DNA of 64,000 nt from Crenobacter caeni (GCF_010435965.1 NZ_JAAGAA010000002.1:248001-312000); one strand, 5' to 3'; positions 26,204-37,451 are shown, counted from the stretch's first letter. Translations and numbers: made by a program. Notes: generated by a model not told the origin, from the sequence alone.

Positions 26204-28054
26204 TTACTTGGCCTCTTGTTCCGGTTTCCAAATCTGGCCGACCGAAATCGAGCTCAGGCGACGGCGGCGTCCGTACCACAGGTTGACGAAGCCGCGCGAG
26301 ACCAGCACCGCCGAGAACATCGAGGTGAGGATGCCCAGGCAGTGCACGACGGCGAAGCCGCGGACCGGGCCCGAGCCGAAGATCAGCAGCGCAAGGCCGG
26401 CGATCATCGTCGTCACGTTCGAGTCGAGAATGGTCGCCCACGCGTGCTGGTAGCCGGCCTGGATCGCCGACTGCGGCGGCATGCCGTTACGCAGCTCCTC
26501 GCGGACCCGCTCGTTGATCAGCACGTTGGCGTCGATCGCCATGCCCAGCGTCAGCGCGATCGCCGCGATGCCCGGCAGCGTCAGCGTCGCCTGCAGCATC
26601 GACAACAGCGCGACCAGCATCAGCACGTTCACGCCGAGCGAGAGCACCGAGATCAGGCCGAACACGTGGTAGTAGACCAGCATGAACACGGCGATCGCGG
26701 CGAAGCCCCACAGCGTCGAGTTGAAGCCCTTCTGGATGTTTTCCTTGCCCAGGCTCGGGCCGACGGTGCGCTCCTCGATGATCTGCATCGGCGCCGCCAG
26801 CGAGCCTGCGCGCAGCAACAGCGCGGTGTCGTTGGCTTCGGCCGGGTTCATCGAGCCGGAAATCTGCACGCGGCCGCCGCCGATCTCGGAGCGGATCACC
26901 GGCGCGGTCACCACCTCGGCCTTGCCCTTCTCGACCAGGATCATCGCCATGCGGCGGCCGATGTTCTCGGCGGTGACCTGGCGGAAGATGCCGGCGCCGG
27001 TCGAATCCAGGCCGATGTGCACGGCCGGCGCGCCGTTCTCGTCGAAGCCCGGCTGCGCGTCGTTGATGTTGTCGCCGGTCAGCTCGACGTCCTTCTTGAC
27101 CAGGATCTTGGTCGGGCCACGCGGGGTCATCTCGTCGAGCAGTTCGTAGCCCATCGGCACGCTGCCAGCCATCGCCTCGTTCACCTTGCCCGGGTCGTCC
27201 TCGACCAGGCGTACCTGCAGGGTCGCGGTGCGGCCGAGGATGTCCTTGGCCTTGGCGGTGTCCTGTACGCCCGGCAACTGCACCACGATGCGGTTGGGGC
27301 CGGCCTGCTGGATCACCGGCTCGGCGACGCCCAATTCGTTGACGCGGTTGTGCAGCGTGGTGATGTTCTGCTTGACCGCATCCGATTCGATGCGGGTGAT
27401 CTCTTCGGGCTTGAGCGCGAGTTTCAGCGTGTAGTTCGCGTCGTCGGCCTTCAGGTTAAGGCCGGGCAGGGTGCGCACGATCGCCTTCTCGGCGGCCGCG
27501 AGCGTTTCCTGGTCGCGCAGCTGTACGGTCAGCGTTTCACCGTCACGGCGGATCGTGCCGTAACGGATCTTCTTGTCCTTGAGCTCGCGGCGGATGTCGC
27601 CGGCGTAGCGCTCCATGGTCTTGTCGAGCGCGGCCTTCATGTCCACTTCGAGCAGGAAGTGCACGCCGCCACGCAGGTCGAGGCCGAGGAACATCGGGTT
27701 GGCGTGGATCTTGGTCAGCCACTGCGGCGACGCGGAGAGCAGGTTGAGCGCGATGATGTAGTTGTCGCCCAGCGCCTGTTCGATCACGTCGCGCGCCTTG
27801 ATCTGCACGTCGGTGTCCTTGAAGCGCACCTTGAGGCTGCCGCCGTCAAGGTAGACGCCGTCCGGCGTGATCTGGTGCGCCTTGAGCGCGCCTTCGACGC
27901 GTTCCATCACGGCGGTGTCGACCGGCATCGACTGGCGGGTGCTCGAGATCTGCACCGCCGGGGTCTCGCCGTAGAAGTTGGGCAGCGTGTACAGCGCCGA
28001 GACGATCAGCGCCACCACGATGACGAGGTATTTCCAGAGCGGGTAGCGGTTCAT
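26204..28054 (-). CDS. secD: protein translocase subunit SecD
   Basis: This 616-residue inner-membrane protein acts with SecF in Sec-dependent export. It has the short N-terminal helix (KYLVIVVALIVSALYTLPN), the GLDLRGGVHFLLEVD motif and a large periplasmic P1 domain. The C-terminal membrane part includes LTLGMAIDANVLINERVREE with the key Asp. I place the start at the ATG at 28054; a TTG 8 codons upstream is also in frame. No strong ribosome-binding site is visible, and a strong hairpin lies just upstream. Confidence 0.96.
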   Translation of the reverse strand: MNRYPLWKYLVIVVALIVSALYTLPNFYGETPAVQISSTRQSMPVDTAVMERVEGALKAHQITPDGVYLDGGSLKVRFKDTDVQIKARDVIEQALGDNYIIALNLLSASPQWLTKIHANPMFLGLDLRGGVHFLLEVDMKAALDKTMERYAGDIRRELKDKKIRYGTIRRDGETLTVQLRDQETLAAAEKAIVRTLPGLNLKADDANYTLKLALKPEEITRIESDAVKQNITTLHNRVNELGVAEPVIQQAGPNRIVVQLPGVQDTAKAKDILGRTATLQVRLVEDDPGKVNEAMAGSVPMGYELLDEMTPRGPTKILVKKDVELTGDNINDAQPGFDENGAPAVHIGLDSTGAGIFRQVTAENIGRRMAMILVEKGKAEVVTAPVIRSEIGGGRVQISGSMNPAEANDTALLLRAGSLAAPMQIIEERTVGPSLGKENIQKGFNSTLWGFAAIAVFMLVYYHVFGLISVLSLGVNVLMLVALLSMLQATLTLPGIAAIALTLGMAIDANVLINERVREELRNGMPPQSAIQAGYQHAWATILDSNVTTMIAGLALLIFGSGPVRGFAVVHCLGILTSMFSAVLVSRGFVNLWYGRRRRLSSISVGQIWKPEQEAK

Positions 28055-28072
28055 GGGAATGGGCAGGAAAGA

Positions 28073-28100
28073 GGACAAGCCGCCCGCGGGCGGCTTGTCC
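28073..28100 (-). promoter_or_regulatory. strong hairpin between yajC and secD
   Basis: A perfect 12-bp stem (28073-28084 with 28089-28100, loop CGCG) fills most of the gap between the yajC stop and the secD start. On the minus strand it is followed by CTCTTTCC, a poor U-run. It could partly terminate transcription, stabilise the yajC mRNA end or limit secD translation. Confidence 0.6.
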
Positions 28101-28108
28101 TTGGGGGG

Positions 28109-28429
28109 TTACAGGGACTTGAGCGTGCCTTTTTCCAGCTTGCCGGCGACGGCGGAGCGCTGGATGGTGATCTCGACCTTGTCGGCGATCTCGATGTTCA
28201 GGTACTGCTCGGACACCTTGGTCACGCGACCGACGATGCCGCCCTGGGTGGCCACTTCGTCGCCCTTCTGGACTTCCGACAGCATCTTCTGGTGTTCCTT
28301 CATGCGCTTTTGCTGCGGGCGCACCAGCAGGAACCAGAACAGCACGAAGATCACGATCATCGGCAGGAACTGCATGAAATCGAAGCCGGCTACAGCAGTA
28401 CCTGCTGCGTGGGCGGGGGCAATAAACAT
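28109..28429 (-). CDS. yajC: preprotein translocase subunit YajC
   Basis: This 106-residue single-pass membrane protein is an accessory of SecDF. The transmembrane helix FLPMIVIFVLFWFLLVRPQQKR at about residues 21-42 ends in the typical RPQQKR stop-transfer (read as two pieces, FLPMIVIFVLF and WFLLVRPQQKR). The cytosolic domain contains GDEVATQGGIVGRV. It lies between tgt and secD in the conserved order. Confidence 0.96.
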   Translation of the reverse strand: MFIAPAHAAGTAVAGFDFMQFLPMIVIFVLFWFLLVRPQQKRMKEHQKMLSEVQKGDEVATQGGIVGRVTKVSEQYLNIEIADKVEITIQRSAVAGKLEKGTLKSL

Positions 28430-28519
28430 CGTTAACTCCCTCTAAGGGTGGAATGGGGCCGCTAGGGTGAACCGGTGATTGTAGCGACGGCGGGTGGCTT
28501 TTCCAACCATGCCCGCCGC

Positions 28520-28555
28520 GGAACCCGTCCGACCGTGTTGCGCGGACGGGGTTCC
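28520..28555. terminator. hairpin after tgt
   Basis: Arms GGAACCCGTCCG (28520-28531) and CGGACGGGGTTCC (28543-28555), with one bulged G, form a stable stem just beyond the tgt stop. There is no T-run, so it may be partial or serve mRNA stability between tgt and yajC. Confidence 0.45.
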
Positions 28556-28560
28556 CTGTG

Positions 28561-29724
<1,164 letters not shown>

Positions 29725-29746
29725 TCAAGTTTTTTGCAAAAAGTGC

Positions 29747-29775
29747 TTGCCAGGCGGCACGGGGGTCTGTACTAT
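29747..29775 (+). promoter_or_regulatory. sigma-70 promoter of tRNA-Val
   Basis: TTGCCA (29747-29752), a 17-base spacer and TACTAT (29770-29775) form a good housekeeping promoter. The start point near 29782 leaves a leader of about 50 bases before the tRNA. Confidence 0.65.
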
Positions 29776-29830
29776 TCGCCTCACTGATTCGGCGCTGAAC
29801 TCCAAAACGAAGCGAAGCGGCGAAATCGAC

Positions 29831-29907
29831 AGGCACGTAGCTCAGCTGGTTAGAGCACCACCTTGACATGGTGGGGGTCGTTGGTTCGAATCCAATCGTG
29901 CCTACCA
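29831..29907 (+). tRNA. tRNA-Val (GAC)
   Basis: This is a complete 77-base cloverleaf. The acceptor stem AGGCACG pairs with CGTGCCT, the D-loop is AGCTGGTTAGA, and the anticodon loop TTGACAT has GAC. The T-arm contains GGTTCGAATCC, and CCA is encoded. It reads GUC and GUU valine codons. It is followed by a structured region and a terminator before thrS. Confidence 0.97.
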
Positions 29908-29918
29908 ATATACCGAAA

Positions 29919-30035
29919 CACATGAAGGAACCGCGGAAATGTTCCGAACTACCGAGACCACACGAACTCGTTGACCGGGCCCGGTGGTGCTTCATGTGAT
30001 ATAAAAAAGTGCGGCTCGAGCCGCACTTTTTTTTT
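29919..30035 (+). promoter_or_regulatory. structured region and terminator between tRNA-Val and thrS
   Basis: Nine-base arms CACATGAAG (29919-29927) and CTTCATGTG (29990-29998) enclose smaller hairpins such as GGAAC / GTTCC. Immediately after comes an ideal intrinsic terminator: stem GTGCGGC / GCCGCAC (30009-30026) flanked by A6 and followed by nine T. The terminator ends 48 bases before the thrS ATG. It ends the tRNA transcript, or with the upstream structure it attenuates thrS. Confidence 0.75.
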
Positions 30036-30083
30036 GCCCATTTTTTGTGCCTTGTGGTGCGCCCTCAAAAAGCTGGAGTTGTC

Positions 30084-31985
30084 ATGCCCGATATCCGCCT
30101 TCCCGATGGTTCTGTCCGCTCGTACGAACAGGCCGTGACCGTTCACGACGTAGCCGCCTCGATCGGCGCTGGCCTCGCCCGTGCCGCGCTGGCCGGCCGG
30201 GTCGACGGCGAGCTGGTGGATACCTCCTACCTGATCGACCGCGACGCGGACCTTGCCATCATCACCGACAAGGACGCCGACGGACTGTCGGTGATCCGCC
30301 ACTCGACCGCCCACCTGTTGGCGTACGCGGTGAAGACGCTGTTCCCTGACGCGCAGGTCACCATCGGGCCGGAAATCGAGAACGGCTTCTACTACGACTT
30401 CAGCTACAAGCGCCCGTTTACGCCGGAAGACTTGGTCGCGATCGAGAAGAAGATGGCCGAGCTCGCCAAACAGGACATTCCGGTCGAGCGCTACACGCTG
30501 CCGCGCGACGAGGCCATCGCCTACTTCAAGAGCATCGGCGAACACTACAAGGCCGAGATCATCGAGGCGATCCCGCAGGGTGAAGTGCTGTCCCTTTATA
30601 AGGAAGGCGATTTCACCGACCTGTGCCGCGGCCCGCACGTGCCGTCGACCGGCAAGCTCAAGGTGTTCAAGCTGATGAAGCTCGCCGGTGCCTACTGGCG
30701 CGGCGACAGCAAGAACGAGATGCTGCAGCGCATCTACGGCACTGCGTGGGCGAAGAAGGAAGACCTCGCCGCTTACCTGCACATGCTGGAAGAAGCCGAG
30801 AAGCGCGACCACCGCAAGCTGGGCAAGGTGCTCGACCTCTTCCACCTGCAGGACGAGGCGCCGGGCATGGTGTTCTGGCACCCGAAGGGCTGGACGCTGT
30901 GGCAGAACATCGAGCAGTACATGCGCCGTACCCTGACCGCCGCCGGCTACCAGGAAATCAAGACGCCGATGGTGATGGATCGCACGCTGTGGGAGAAGTC
31001 CGGCCACTGGGAAAACTACCGTGACAACATGTTCACCACCGAGTCGGAAAAGCGTGACTACGCGGTGAAGCCGATGAACTGCCCGGGTCACGTGCAGGTG
31101 TTCAACCAGGGCCTGCGTTCGTACCGCGACCTGCCGTTGCGTCTGGCCGAATTCGGCGCCTGCCACCGCAACGAGCCGTCCGGTGCGCTGCACGGCCTGA
31201 TGCGCGTGCGCGGCTTCGTGCAGGACGACGCACACATCTTCTGCACCGAAGAGCAGATCAATTCGGAGGCGCGTGCGTTCAACGAGCTGACCATGGCGGT
31301 GTACCAGCACTTCGGCTTCGACAATGTCGCGATCAAGCTGAGCCTGCGCCCCGAGAAGCGCGCTGGTTCCGACGAGGTGTGGGACAAGGCCGAACAAGGT
31401 CTGCGTGACGCGCTGTCCGCTTGTGGCGTCGAATGGGAAGAGCTTCCGGGCGAGGGTGCGTTCTACGGCCCGAAGATCGAGTACCACATCAAGGATGCGC
31501 TGGGCCGCTCCTGGCAGTGCGGCACGCTGCAACTCGACTTCGTGTTGCCCGAGCGTCTGGACGCCGAGTATGTGACCGAGGACAACGGCCGCAAGCGCCC
31601 GGTGATGCTGCACCGCGCGATCCTGGGCTCGCTCGAGCGTTTCATCGGCATCCTGATCGAAAACCATGCCGGCGCCTTCCCGCTGTGGCTCTCGCCGGTG
31701 CAGATGGTGGTGATGAACATCTCCGAGGCGCAGGCGGATTACGCGGCCGAAGTCGCACAAACGCTGAAAAATCAAGGCTTCCGCGTGGAGCTTGACTTGA
31801 GGAACGAGAAGATCGGTTATAAAATCCGCGAGCACAGCCTGCAAAAGTTGCCGTACCAGATCATCGTCGGCGACAAGGAGAAGGCTGACGGACTGGTGGC
31901 AGTCCGGGCGCGCGGCGAAGATCTGGGTCAGCTGACCCTGGACGCCTTCTCGGCCCGGCTGGCTGCGGAACTTCCGCAGGCCTGA
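30084..31985 (+). CDS. thrS: threonine-tRNA ligase
   Basis: This is a 633-residue class II synthetase. An N-terminal TGS domain (residues 1-62) is followed by the editing domain with [11 protein letters not shown]. The catalytic core contains motif 2 ([20 protein letters not shown]), and the zinc-binding Cys lies in NCPGHVQVF. The anticodon-binding domain is at the C-terminus. I use the ATG at 30084, preceded by GGAG; the frame extends further upstream through the terminator. It heads the thrS-infC-rpmI-rplT block. Confidence 0.98.
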   Translation: MPDIRLPDGSVRSYEQAVTVHDVAASIGAGLARAALAGRVDGELVDTSYLIDRDADLAIITDKDADGLSVIRHSTAHLLAYAVKTLFPDAQVTIGPEIENGFYYDFSYKRPFTPEDLVAIEKKMAELAKQDIPVERYTLPRDEAIAYFKSIGEHYKAEIIEAIPQGEVLSLYKEGDFTDLCRGPHVPSTGKLKVFKLMKLAGAYWRGDSKNEMLQRIYGTAWAKKEDLAAYLHMLEEAEKRDHRKLGKVLDLFHLQDEAPGMVFWHPKGWTLWQNIEQYMRRTLTAAGYQEIKTPMVMDRTLWEKSGHWENYRDNMFTTESEKRDYAVKPMNCPGHVQVFNQGLRSYRDLPLRLAEFGACHRNEPSGALHGLMRVRGFVQDDAHIFCTEEQINSEARAFNELTMAVYQHFGFDNVAIKLSLRPEKRAGSDEVWDKAEQGLRDALSACGVEWEELPGEGAFYGPKIEYHIKDALGRSWQCGTLQLDFVLPERLDAEYVTEDNGRKRPVMLHRAILGSLERFIGILIENHAGAFPLWLSPVQMVVMNISEAQADYAAEVAQTLKNQGFRVELDLRNEKIGYKIREHSLQKLPYQIIVGDKEKADGLVAVRARGEDLGQLTLDAFSARLAAELPQA

Positions 31986-32017
31986 GCCCCGGATTCGATC
32001 GATTATCTATAGGAGAT

Positions 32018-32542
32018 TTGGCTATCGCTCAGGAACGCGAACCACGGATCAACGGCGAGATTACCGCTCGCGAGGTCCGTCTGGTAGGGAATGAAGGTGA
32101 GCAGCTCGGTATTGTGAGCATGCGGGAGGCGCTGGCACTTGCCGAAGAGCGCGACGTTGATCTGGTGGAGATTTCCCCGAACGCGCAGCCTCCGGTTGTC
32201 AAGCTGATGGACTACGGCAAGTACAAGTACGAGCTGTCCAAGAAGCGGCAGGAAGCCAAGGCCAAGCAAAAGCAGATCCAGATCAAGGAAGTGAAGTTCC
32301 GTCCGGGTACTGACGACGGCGACTACAACGTCAAGTTGCGCAACCTGATCCGCTTCCTGCAGGACGGCGACAAGGCCAAAGTGACCTTGCGCTTCCGAGG
32401 CCGCGAAATGGCCCACCAGGATATCGGCCTTGCGCTCTTGAAGCGCGTCGAGGCTGATCTGGTCGAGGTTGGCACCGTCGAGCAGTTCCCGCGTCTCGAA
32501 GGCCGCCAGATGGTCATGATGATTGCCCCGAAAAAGAAATAA
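32018..32542 (+). CDS. infC: translation initiation factor IF-3, probable non-AUG start
   Basis: The protein has about 172-174 residues. It blocks premature 50S joining and checks the start codon. The N-domain ([20 protein letters not shown]) and C-domain ([34 protein letters not shown]) are complete. No ATG or GTG lies at the expected start. A TTG at 32018 is only two bases from GGAG (32012-32015). The ATC at 32024 has 8-base spacing and gives the usual short N-terminus, so AUC is the more likely start. IF-3 genes of other bacteria use rare AUU starts for self-repression. Confidence 0.95.
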   Translation: MAIAQEREPRINGEITAREVRLVGNEGEQLGIVSMREALALAEERDVDLVEISPNAQPPVVKLMDYGKYKYELSKKRQEAKAKQKQIQIKEVKFRPGTDDGDYNVKLRNLIRFLQDGDKAKVTLRFRGREMAHQDIGLALLKRVEADLVEVGTVEQFPRLEGRQMVMMIAPKKK

Positions 32543-32553
32543 TCGGGTATAAT

Positions 32554-32620
32554 CGTCGTCTTGACACGGCAGGGTGACCTGCCGTGTCGGTTTTATGGCT
32601 TCAAAGCCATGCAAAAGCGT
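32554..32620 (+). promoter_or_regulatory. infC-rpmI intergenic leader with two hairpins
   Basis: CGGGTATAATCGTC (32554-32567) contains a consensus -10 hexamer and could start a transcript for rpmI-rplT. Two hairpins follow: GACACGGCAGG / CCTGCCGTGTC (32573-32598, followed by GGTTTTAT) and ATGGCT / AGCCAT (32605-32620). About 80 further bases lead to rpmI. In E. coli this spacer holds the L20 autoregulatory site. The same role is plausible here. Confidence 0.55.
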
Positions 32621-32700
32621 GATGTAGCGGTTCCCAAGCGGCCAGCGCAAGCCGGTCCACCCTGCATCTAATCTAACTCAATTCTGCTGGGGTATTTTCC

Positions 32701-32898
32701 ATGCCGAAAATGAAGACCAAATCGAGCGCCAAAAAGCGCCTGAAGGTTCTGGGCAATGGTGGTGTGAAGCGTTCCTTCGCGTTCAAACGTCACATCCTGA
32801 CCAAGAAGACCACCAAGAACAAGCGCCAACTGCGTGGCACCACCATGGTGGATGCAACCAATATGGCCTCTGTTCGTGCAATGCTGCCCTACGCCTAA
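32701..32898 (+). CDS. rpmI: 50S ribosomal protein L35
   Basis: This 65-residue basic protein has the standard L35 sequence ([20 protein letters not shown] at the start) and the usual length. It is part of the 50S subunit. It is followed by rplT after 10 bases. Its translation in other bacteria is repressed by L20 acting on the leader. Confidence 0.98.
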   Translation: MPKMKTKSSAKKRLKVLGNGGVKRSFAFKRHILTKKTTKNKRQLRGTTMVDATNMASVRAMLPYA

Positions 32899-32908
32899 GG
32901 AGTAATAA

Positions 32909-33265
32909 ATGCCTCGTGTAAAACGCGGTGTAACCGCTCGCGCCCGTCACAAGAAAATCCTCGCTCTGGCGAAAGGCTACCGCGGCCGTCGCAAGAACGT
33001 ATACCGCATCGCCAAGCAGGCGGTGATGAAGGCCGGTCAGTACGCTTACCGTGACCGCCGCCAGAAGAAGCGCCAGTTCCGCCAGCTGTGGATCGCCCGT
33101 ATCAACGCCGCTGCGCGTGAGTGCGGTCTGTCGTACAGCAAGTTCATGAACGGCCTGAAGAAAGCCGCTATCGAAATCGACCGCAAGGTCCTGGCCGACC
33201 TGGCCGTGTTCGACAAGCCGGCCTTCGCACAGATCGTCGAGCAGGCTAAAGCCAAGCTCGCCTGA
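32909..33265 (+). CDS. rplT: 50S ribosomal protein L20
   Basis: This 118-residue protein is an assembly factor and structural part of the 50S subunit. The extended basic N-terminus ([20 protein letters not shown]) and the globular C-domain match the family. A strong terminator lies right after it. In E. coli and Bacillus, L20 binds its own operon leader, so the hairpins before rpmI may be its target. Confidence 0.98.
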   Translation: MPRVKRGVTARARHKKILALAKGYRGRRKNVYRIAKQAVMKAGQYAYRDRRQKKRQFRQLWIARINAAARECGLSYSKFMNGLKKAAIEIDRKVLADLAVFDKPAFAQIVEQAKAKLA

Positions 33266-33282
33266 TCGCGGGTCGCTGCAAG

Positions 33283-33308
33283 GGGAGGCGCGAGCCTCCC
33301 TTTTTTTT
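33283..33308 (+). terminator. terminator after rplT
   Basis: A 7-bp stem GGGAGGC / GCCTCCC with a GCGA loop is followed by eight T. It is a textbook intrinsic terminator for the thrS-rplT unit. Confidence 0.95.
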
Positions 33309-33327
33309 CGTGAAACTTCCAAGAGAG

Positions 33328-34363
<1,036 letters not shown>

Positions 34364-34381
34364 TCGCGGCGGAGACCAAAC

Positions 34382-36742
34382 ATGCAATTTTCCGAAAAGT
34401 GGCTGAGAAGCTGGGTCAACCCGTCGCTGTCCAGTGACGAGCTTTCTTACCTGCTGACGATGGCCGGCCTCGAAGTCGAGGAAACCGAGCCGGCGGCGCC
34501 CGCGTTCAGCGGCGTCGTCGTCGCCGAAGTGAAGGAAGTCGCCAAGCACGAGAACGCCGACCGCCTGCGCGTGACCAAGGTCGATGTCGGCCTCGGGGAA
34601 CTGGTGCAGATCGTGTGCGGCGCGCCGAACGTCGCCGTCGGCCTGAAAGTGCCATGCGCGCTGCCTGGCGCCGTGCTGCCGGGCGACTTCAAGATCAAGC
34701 CGACCAAGATGCGCGGTGTCGAATCGAATGGCATGCTGTGCTCGGGCAAGGAAATCGGCGTGCCCGACGAGGTCGACGGCCTGTTGGTGCTGGATGCGGA
34801 CGCGCCGGTCGGCGCGAGCATCCGCGACTACCTGTCGCTCGACGACACGCTGTTCACGCTGAAGATCACCCCCAACCGCGCCGACTGCCTGTCGATCCGC
34901 GGCCTCGCGCGCGAAGTCGCCGCGCTCACCGGCAGCGAGCTTAGCCCGCTGGTACCGCAAGCGGTGGCGCCGAGCATCGACGACACGAAGACCGTCCGGC
35001 TTGACGCAGGCAAGGCGTGTGGCCGCTATATCGGTCGTGTCGTGAAGGGCGTGGACGCAGCCGCGCCGACGCCGCGCTGGATGCGCGAGCGCCTCGAACG
35101 CGCCGGCCTGCGCTCGATCTCGGCGATTGTCGACATTACCAACTACGTGCTGCTCGAGCAGGGCCAGCCCATGCACGCGTTCGATCTCGCCCGCCTCGAC
35201 GGCGGCGTCACCGTGCGCTTCGCGCAAGAAGGCGAGACGCTGGTCTGCCTGAACGAGAAAGAAGTGACGCTGTCGGCCGATACCCTGGTGATCGCCGACG
35301 ACGTGAAGGCCTTGGCGATCGCCGGCGTGATGGGCGGGCTGGAGAGTGGCGTGACCACCGCCAGCCGCGACATCTTCCTCGAGAGCGCGTTCTTCGCGCC
35401 CGAGGTAGTCGCCGGCAAGGCGCGCCGTCTGGGCTTCGGTTCCGACTCTTCGTTCCGTTACGAGCGCGGCGTCGACTTCATGCTGCAGCGTGAAGCGATC
35501 GAACGTGCGACCGCGCTGGTGCTGGAGATCTGCGGCGGCGCTGCCGGCCCGCTGACCGAGGCGGTTGGCGAGCTGCCCGAGCGCGCCGAGGTGAAGCTGC
35601 GCACCGCGCGCGTCGCGCGCGTGCTCGGCGTGAGCCTGACGGCCGACGAGATCGCCGCCATCCTTGCGCGCCTGGCGCTGCCCGCGCGCGCCGTCGACGA
35701 CGGTTTTGTCGTCACCGCGCCGAGCTTCCGCTTCGACATCCGCATCGAGGAAGACCTGATCGAGGAAGTGGCCCGCGTCTACGGCTACGACAACATCCCG
35801 TCCGACGCGCCGAAGAGCGGCCAGCGCATGCTGGCGCAGCCCGAAGAGCTGCGTCCGCGCGAGGCGGTGCGTCAGATGGTCGCTTCGCGCGACTACCAGG
35901 AGATCGTCAGCTACGCCTTCGTTGAGGAGCGCTGGGAAGCCGACTTTGCCGGCAACGCCGACCCGGTACGCCTGATCAACCCGATCGCCAGCCAGATGAG
36001 CGTGATGCGCTCGACGCTGATCGGCGGCCTGGTCGACACCCTGTGCGGCAACCTCAACCGCAAGCAGCCGCGCGTGCGCGTGTTCGAGATCGCCCGCGTG
36101 TTCAAGAAGGACGGCGAGGCCTTCGTGCAGCCGGAAAAGGTTGCCGCGCTGGCTTGGGGGGCGCGTGCACCCGAGCAGTGGGGCATGCGTGCCGAACGCG
36201 TCGACTTCTACGACGTGAAGGCCGACGTCGAGGCGCTGCTGTTCCCGCGCGTGGCCGAGTTCCGCCGCGCCGCGCATCCCGCGCTGCACCCGGGGCGCGC
36301 GGCCGAGGTGCTGGTCGACGGCGAAGTGGTCGGCGTACTGGGCGAGCTGCACCCGCGCTGGGTGCAGGCGTACGACCTGCCGTCGGCGCCGGTGCTGTTC
36401 GAGCTCGACTTTGCCGCGCTGCAATCGCGCACGCCAGTCAAGGCGCGTGCGGTGTCGCGTTTCCAGGGCGTGCGGCGCGACCTCGCTTTCGTCGTCGCCG
36501 AATCGGTCGAAGCCGCTGCGCTGCTCTCGACGCTGCGCAAGGTCGCGGGCGAACTGGTGACCGAGGTCGCGCTGTTTGACGTGTATCGCGGCAAGGGCGT
36601 GGAAGAGGGCAAGAAGAGCCTCGCGCTGCGCGTGCAGCTGCAGGCGATGGACCGCACGCTGAACGACGAGGACGTCGAGGCGGTGATCGCCGCGATGGTC
36701 GCCGCGGCTGCCGAAGAGCACCACGCCGTGTTGCGCTTCTGA
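34382..36742 (+). CDS. pheT: phenylalanine-tRNA ligase beta subunit
   Basis: This 786-residue beta subunit has an N-terminal tRNA-binding OB domain (residues 40-150, NADRLRVTKVDVG). The B3/B4 editing module clears Tyr-tRNA(Phe). The B5 domains and a catalytic-like core (FEIARVFKKDG) follow, and a C-terminal ferredoxin-like anticodon-binding domain (SRFQGVRRDLAFVV) ends the protein. It follows pheS after 18 bases, and a terminator-like hairpin separates it from ihfA. Confidence 0.97.
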   Translation: MQFSEKWLRSWVNPSLSSDELSYLLTMAGLEVEETEPAAPAFSGVVVAEVKEVAKHENADRLRVTKVDVGLGELVQIVCGAPNVAVGLKVPCALPGAVLPGDFKIKPTKMRGVESNGMLCSGKEIGVPDEVDGLLVLDADAPVGASIRDYLSLDDTLFTLKITPNRADCLSIRGLAREVAALTGSELSPLVPQAVAPSIDDTKTVRLDAGKACGRYIGRVVKGVDAAAPTPRWMRERLERAGLRSISAIVDITNYVLLEQGQPMHAFDLARLDGGVTVRFAQEGETLVCLNEKEVTLSADTLVIADDVKALAIAGVMGGLESGVTTASRDIFLESAFFAPEVVAGKARRLGFGSDSSFRYERGVDFMLQREAIERATALVLEICGGAAGPLTEAVGELPERAEVKLRTARVARVLGVSLTADEIAAILARLALPARAVDDGFVVTAPSFRFDIRIEEDLIEEVARVYGYDNIPSDAPKSGQRMLAQPEELRPREAVRQMVASRDYQEIVSYAFVEERWEADFAGNADPVRLINPIASQMSVMRSTLIGGLVDTLCGNLNRKQPRVRVFEIARVFKKDGEAFVQPEKVAALAWGARAPEQWGMRAERVDFYDVKADVEALLFPRVAEFRRAAHPALHPGRAAEVLVDGEVVGVLGELHPRWVQAYDLPSAPVLFELDFAALQSRTPVKARAVSRFQGVRRDLAFVVAESVEAAALLSTLRKVAGELVTEVALFDVYRGKGVEEGKKSLALRVQLQAMDRTLNDEDVEAVIAAMVAAAAEEHHAVLRF

Positions 36743-36766
36743 TATCCTATTGTTTTTTAAACACGA

Positions 36767-36796
36767 ATCCCCCGCCTTGGGCGGGGGATCATTTTT
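36767..36796 (+). terminator. terminator-like hairpin between pheT and ihfA
   Basis: A 9-bp stem ATCCCCCGC / GCGGGGGAT with a CTTGG loop is followed by CATTTTTG. It lies 24 bases before the ihfA start, so ihfA is expressed by read-through or from another promoter. Confidence 0.8.
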
Positions 36797-36820
36797 GAGT
36801 TGGCCGTTTCGAGGTATTGC

Positions 36821-37117
36821 ATGACTTTGACAAAAGCCGAGTTGGCTGACCTGCTGTTCGATCGGGTTGGTTTGAACAAGCGCGAAGCCAAGGACATGGT
36901 GGAGTCTTTTTTCGAGGAAATCCGTGTCGCGTTGGAGGTCGGTGACAGCGTGAAGCTGTCCGGCTTCGGTAACTTCCAGCTGCGCGACAAGCCGCAGCGT
37001 CCCGGTCGCAACCCCAAGACCGGGGAGGAAATTCCCATCACCGCTCGCCGTGTGGTAACTTTTCATGCGAGTCAGAAACTGAAAGGCATGGTCGAGCAAA
37101 ACCATGAAGGCCGCTGA
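36821..37117 (+). CDS. ihfA: integration host factor subunit alpha
   Basis: This 98-residue HU/IHF-family DNA-bending protein has [20 protein letters not shown] at the start. The beta-arm [20 protein letters not shown] carries the conserved Pro that intercalates DNA. It pairs with IhfB, which is not in this window. The ATG at 36821 follows GAGG. The usual pheST-ihfA-merR order is kept. It overlaps the MerR gene by 14 bases. IHF is a typical co-activator at sigma-54 promoters such as the fliK promoter here. Confidence 0.97.
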   Translation: MTLTKAELADLLFDRVGLNKREAKDMVESFFEEIRVALEVGDSVKLSGFGNFQLRDKPQRPGRNPKTGEEIPITARRVVTFHASQKLKGMVEQNHEGR

Positions 37118-37451
37118 ACTGCCGGCGATCCCGGCCAAGCGCTACTTCACCATCGGTGAAGTCAGCGAGCTGACCGGGGTCAAGCCCCATATCCTGCGCT
37201 ACTGGGAACAGGAGTTCTCCCAGCTCTCGCGCGTGCAACGCCGCGGTAACCGCCGCTATTACCAGCACCGCGAGGTGTTGATGGTGCGCCGGATCCGCGG
37301 CTTGCTGTACGACGACGGTTTCACCATCCAGGGGGCACGCCAGCGCCTGGCGCAGCAGGGCGAGCAGCCGCTGCCCGTCACCGCGCAGGAAGTGCGCAAG
37401 GAATTGCAGTCCATCCTCGACTGGCTCGATCTTGGGCTTGGCAAAAGCTGA
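37104..37451 (+). CDS. MerR family transcriptional regulator (ihfA-linked)
   Basis: This 115-residue protein has an N-terminal MerR winged helix-turn-helix ([20 protein letters not shown] and WEQEFSQL), a wing with RRGNRRYY and a short helix. It lacks a long C-terminal effector domain and metal-binding cysteines, so it is not a metal sensor. This small MerR protein is almost always found right after ihfA in beta- and gammaproteobacteria. Its targets are not known to me. The tRNA-Pro promoter begins within its last codons. Confidence 0.92.
   Translation: MKAAELPAIPAKRYFTIGEVSELTGVKPHILRYWEQEFSQLSRVQRRGNRRYYQHREVLMVRRIRGLLYDDGFTIQGARQRLAQQGEQPLPVTAQEVRKELQSILDWLDLGLGKS

Noticed and set aside
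24524-28435. A 1303-codon open frame on the plus strand
   Set aside because: It lies opposite secF, secD, yajC and dedA, which have full family motifs. GC-rich codon use leaves the opposite strand open; the translation is Arg/His/Asp/Val-rich and matches no fold.
32572-32577. TTGACA as a -35 box before rpmI
   Set aside because: It is part of the 11-bp hairpin and has no -10 hexamer at 16-18 bases downstream; the nearby TATAAT is upstream of it.
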